A stretch of DNA of 64,000 nt, taken from contig NC_059478.1 in NCBI RefSeq assembly GCF_018139145.2, positions 17,157,001-17,221,000 on the forward strand, read 5' to 3'. Positions 62,454 through 64,000 of the stretch are shown here, in pieces. The DNA comes from Gymnogyps californianus. Taxonomy: Eukaryota > Chordata > Aves > Accipitriformes > Cathartidae. Made by a program: the position numbers and the translations under genes. Numbering within the stretch: the first letter of the stretch is position 1; each line of letters starts with the position of its first letter. A model generated the notes under the pieces. The model saw nothing but the letters and a program-made list of their open reading frames with translations. It searched no databases and was not told the origin of the DNA.

Positions 62454-64000
62454 AGCTAATTGTAGCCGGCTGTTTTGAAAGATCCAATATGATCCAACAT
62501 GTGCCATCCTCATAACTGGTCCACTTTATCAGGCTGCACAGGCATACCTAGTCTCCTTCAACTCCAACACAAGCAGCTAGTTTTAAACTAGTGAGATTTA
62601 AAAAGCAATTTTAAAAAGGGAAGCTGGGCACAGAGCTGATCCTGCAGCTTCACAGTTGCAAATTAGCACTGTTTCTGCAGTGATGCAGGCATGCTACTTG
62701 AGTTTCTTGTGAGTCCTGTAAGAAAGATAATTAATACTTGTTCAGAATGTGCTCCTGCTGGGGAGTGATCAACATCTCTTCAGAACTGGACTCTACTGTA
62801 AATAGAATGCGGAGAATTCATTCAGGTTTGAGGAAAAGTAACACAGTTATTTTTTTGATTTAGTGTGCTCTGTTTCACAGTGAAAAGAATATCATAGTGT
62901 TTATCATGGCAGTAGTGACTACAAGCAGGTGTTGCTGTATAGGGCAGAGAGACTGATGGTAAACTTAGAAGCTGAGTGTATCAATTTGCTTTTTATACAA
63001 ACTTTTCCTTGCTAGAATCTGGTGACTAAAAGTAATATAAGTAATTCCTTGTATTTAGAAATACTCTGGACAGAGGAAAGGCAAAATAAATTGTTTTTTC
63101 TCACGTTTTATCCTGTTTAAGATACAAGACAGAAAGCACTGATTATAAAATTAATCCTCCAAAGGCATTTTTTTAGAGAATGCTCTCCATAGATGCACAG
63201 TGGTTTCTAATACTTGAATCTAAATTACAGTTCACAAATGGCAGTTTCCTGCATCTTGAATATTGATGTATTAGTTCATTCAGTATATAAAGAGAGCTAA
63301 TTATGCAAAAGCAAGTTCTAAGGAAAAAAAAAAGTACTGATTTGCTGGAGTCTGAGTACTGAAGTGTCCATATGGCTTCAACCCTTCCTTTGTCTTCACA
63401 GTGTTGCTGAAACCATGGTCACAGTTAAATGGCTCTTTCAAAAAACCCTTTTATGGTAGAAGTGAAAACAGGCCAGACTGCTTTGAGTCAGGCTGCTAAC
63501 CAAGTCATGAAAGAGATTTACGGACACAATAGCACGTTGTACATTCTGTGAGATTTTTACAAGTTTTATGAGCCAAATAATAGATCCATTGGTAGTCTCA
63601 GCAGGTTCTTCCCACACTCTGAGTCTGCACATCCACAGAACAGACTCCTGCAGGGGAGAAAGGATCAAGTGCTGGCAGATTTGAGTGTGTCAGAGAACTT
63701 CTTGTGAGTCGTTTCAATCAAATTCATGTGAACTAAAGATAGCTTTCTGTCACATTCCTATTCACTATAAATACTTTAGGATCTTTTAATAGAAGTCTGT
63801 GCTGTAATCATTAAGGCTGTATCAGGGTGGAAAGAAAGAAAAACAGATTTCTGTCCTCCTTTCATGGAAACCTTCTGAGCATTTCCTGTGGAAATAGTGC
63901 TAATAATTACAGAAATACTTATCAGCGATGAGTTGATGAGTATTTATTATGGCCTGAGGTTTTGGACTTGTATTTTAATCCATTAGCGGAAAAATTACAA

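Larger units (their letters stand above)
59195..64000 (+). other. BCAR3: BCAR3 intron 3, 5' part
   Basis: The intron starts GTAAGG and continues past the window end. No FSKE-like coding sequence or SH2 exon appears. It contains a degenerate tandem repeat and an LTR-like element, described separately. The remaining sequence is A+T-rich and shows nothing further. Confidence 0.8.

Noticed and set aside
1..64000. CRISPR array, bacterial operon or phage-defence system
   Set aside because: No spaced direct repeats, no operon-like coding density, and the sequence has clear vertebrate gene structure.

Overview
The window looks like ordinary nuclear DNA of a bird. It is about 60% A+T and gene-poor, with long stretches free of coding signal and short exons flanked by GT/AG splice sites. 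It also carries a CpG-island promoter, a CR1-type retroposon tail and two solo LTRs of a family (TGTCCTGG...CACGACA) that I associate with neoavian birds. Bird is a confident inference; Neoaves is less certain and rests on remembered repeat families. No bacterial, plasmid or phage features are present.

The only protein-coding gene I can support is the 5' part of BCAR3 (breast cancer anti-estrogen resistance 3, an SH2-domain adaptor of the NSP family) on the + strand. Its parts are: a CpG island at about 35.1-36.0 kb with a probable non-coding first exon ending at 35356; a first coding exon at 42168-42495 (ATG at 42176); and a 40-nt second coding exon at 59155-59194. These give residues 1-120, which match my memory of human BCAR3 (GKF.SLPRN, VNHQF, LASSMDLL, SIHGTLPRKKKG, SHMGTLP, LDPT.EYVK). 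The SH2 and Cas-binding domains must lie beyond 64 kb. Intron 1 is 6.8 kb, intron 2 is 16.7 kb, and intron 3 runs off the window.

The first 35 kb have no recognisable exon. They are either intergenic or the intron of a BCAR3 transcript from a more distal promoter. They hold a CR1 tail (5.7 kb), two solo ERVL-like LTRs (14.5 and 19.5 kb; the second has a perfect 5-bp target duplication), a perfect 13-bp Maf recognition element (9.14 kb), G-run/T-run composites able to form G-quadruplexes, and several perfect short palindromes concentrated at 3.8-5.3 kb.

Within BCAR3, intron 1 has a strong G-quadruplex motif (37.56 kb). Intron 2 has a 22-bp poly-C tract and an 11-bp-arm hairpin. Intron 3 has a degenerate tandem repeat of about 150 bp (60.1-60.6 kb) and a GC-rich element that looks like a third solo LTR (62.07-62.45 kb). 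I found no previously undescribed gene system. The most interesting leads are the turnover of tyrosines in the BCAR3 N-terminus with the EYVK site kept on a 40-nt exon, the palindrome cluster, the intron-3 tandem repeat, and the unnamed LTR-like element.
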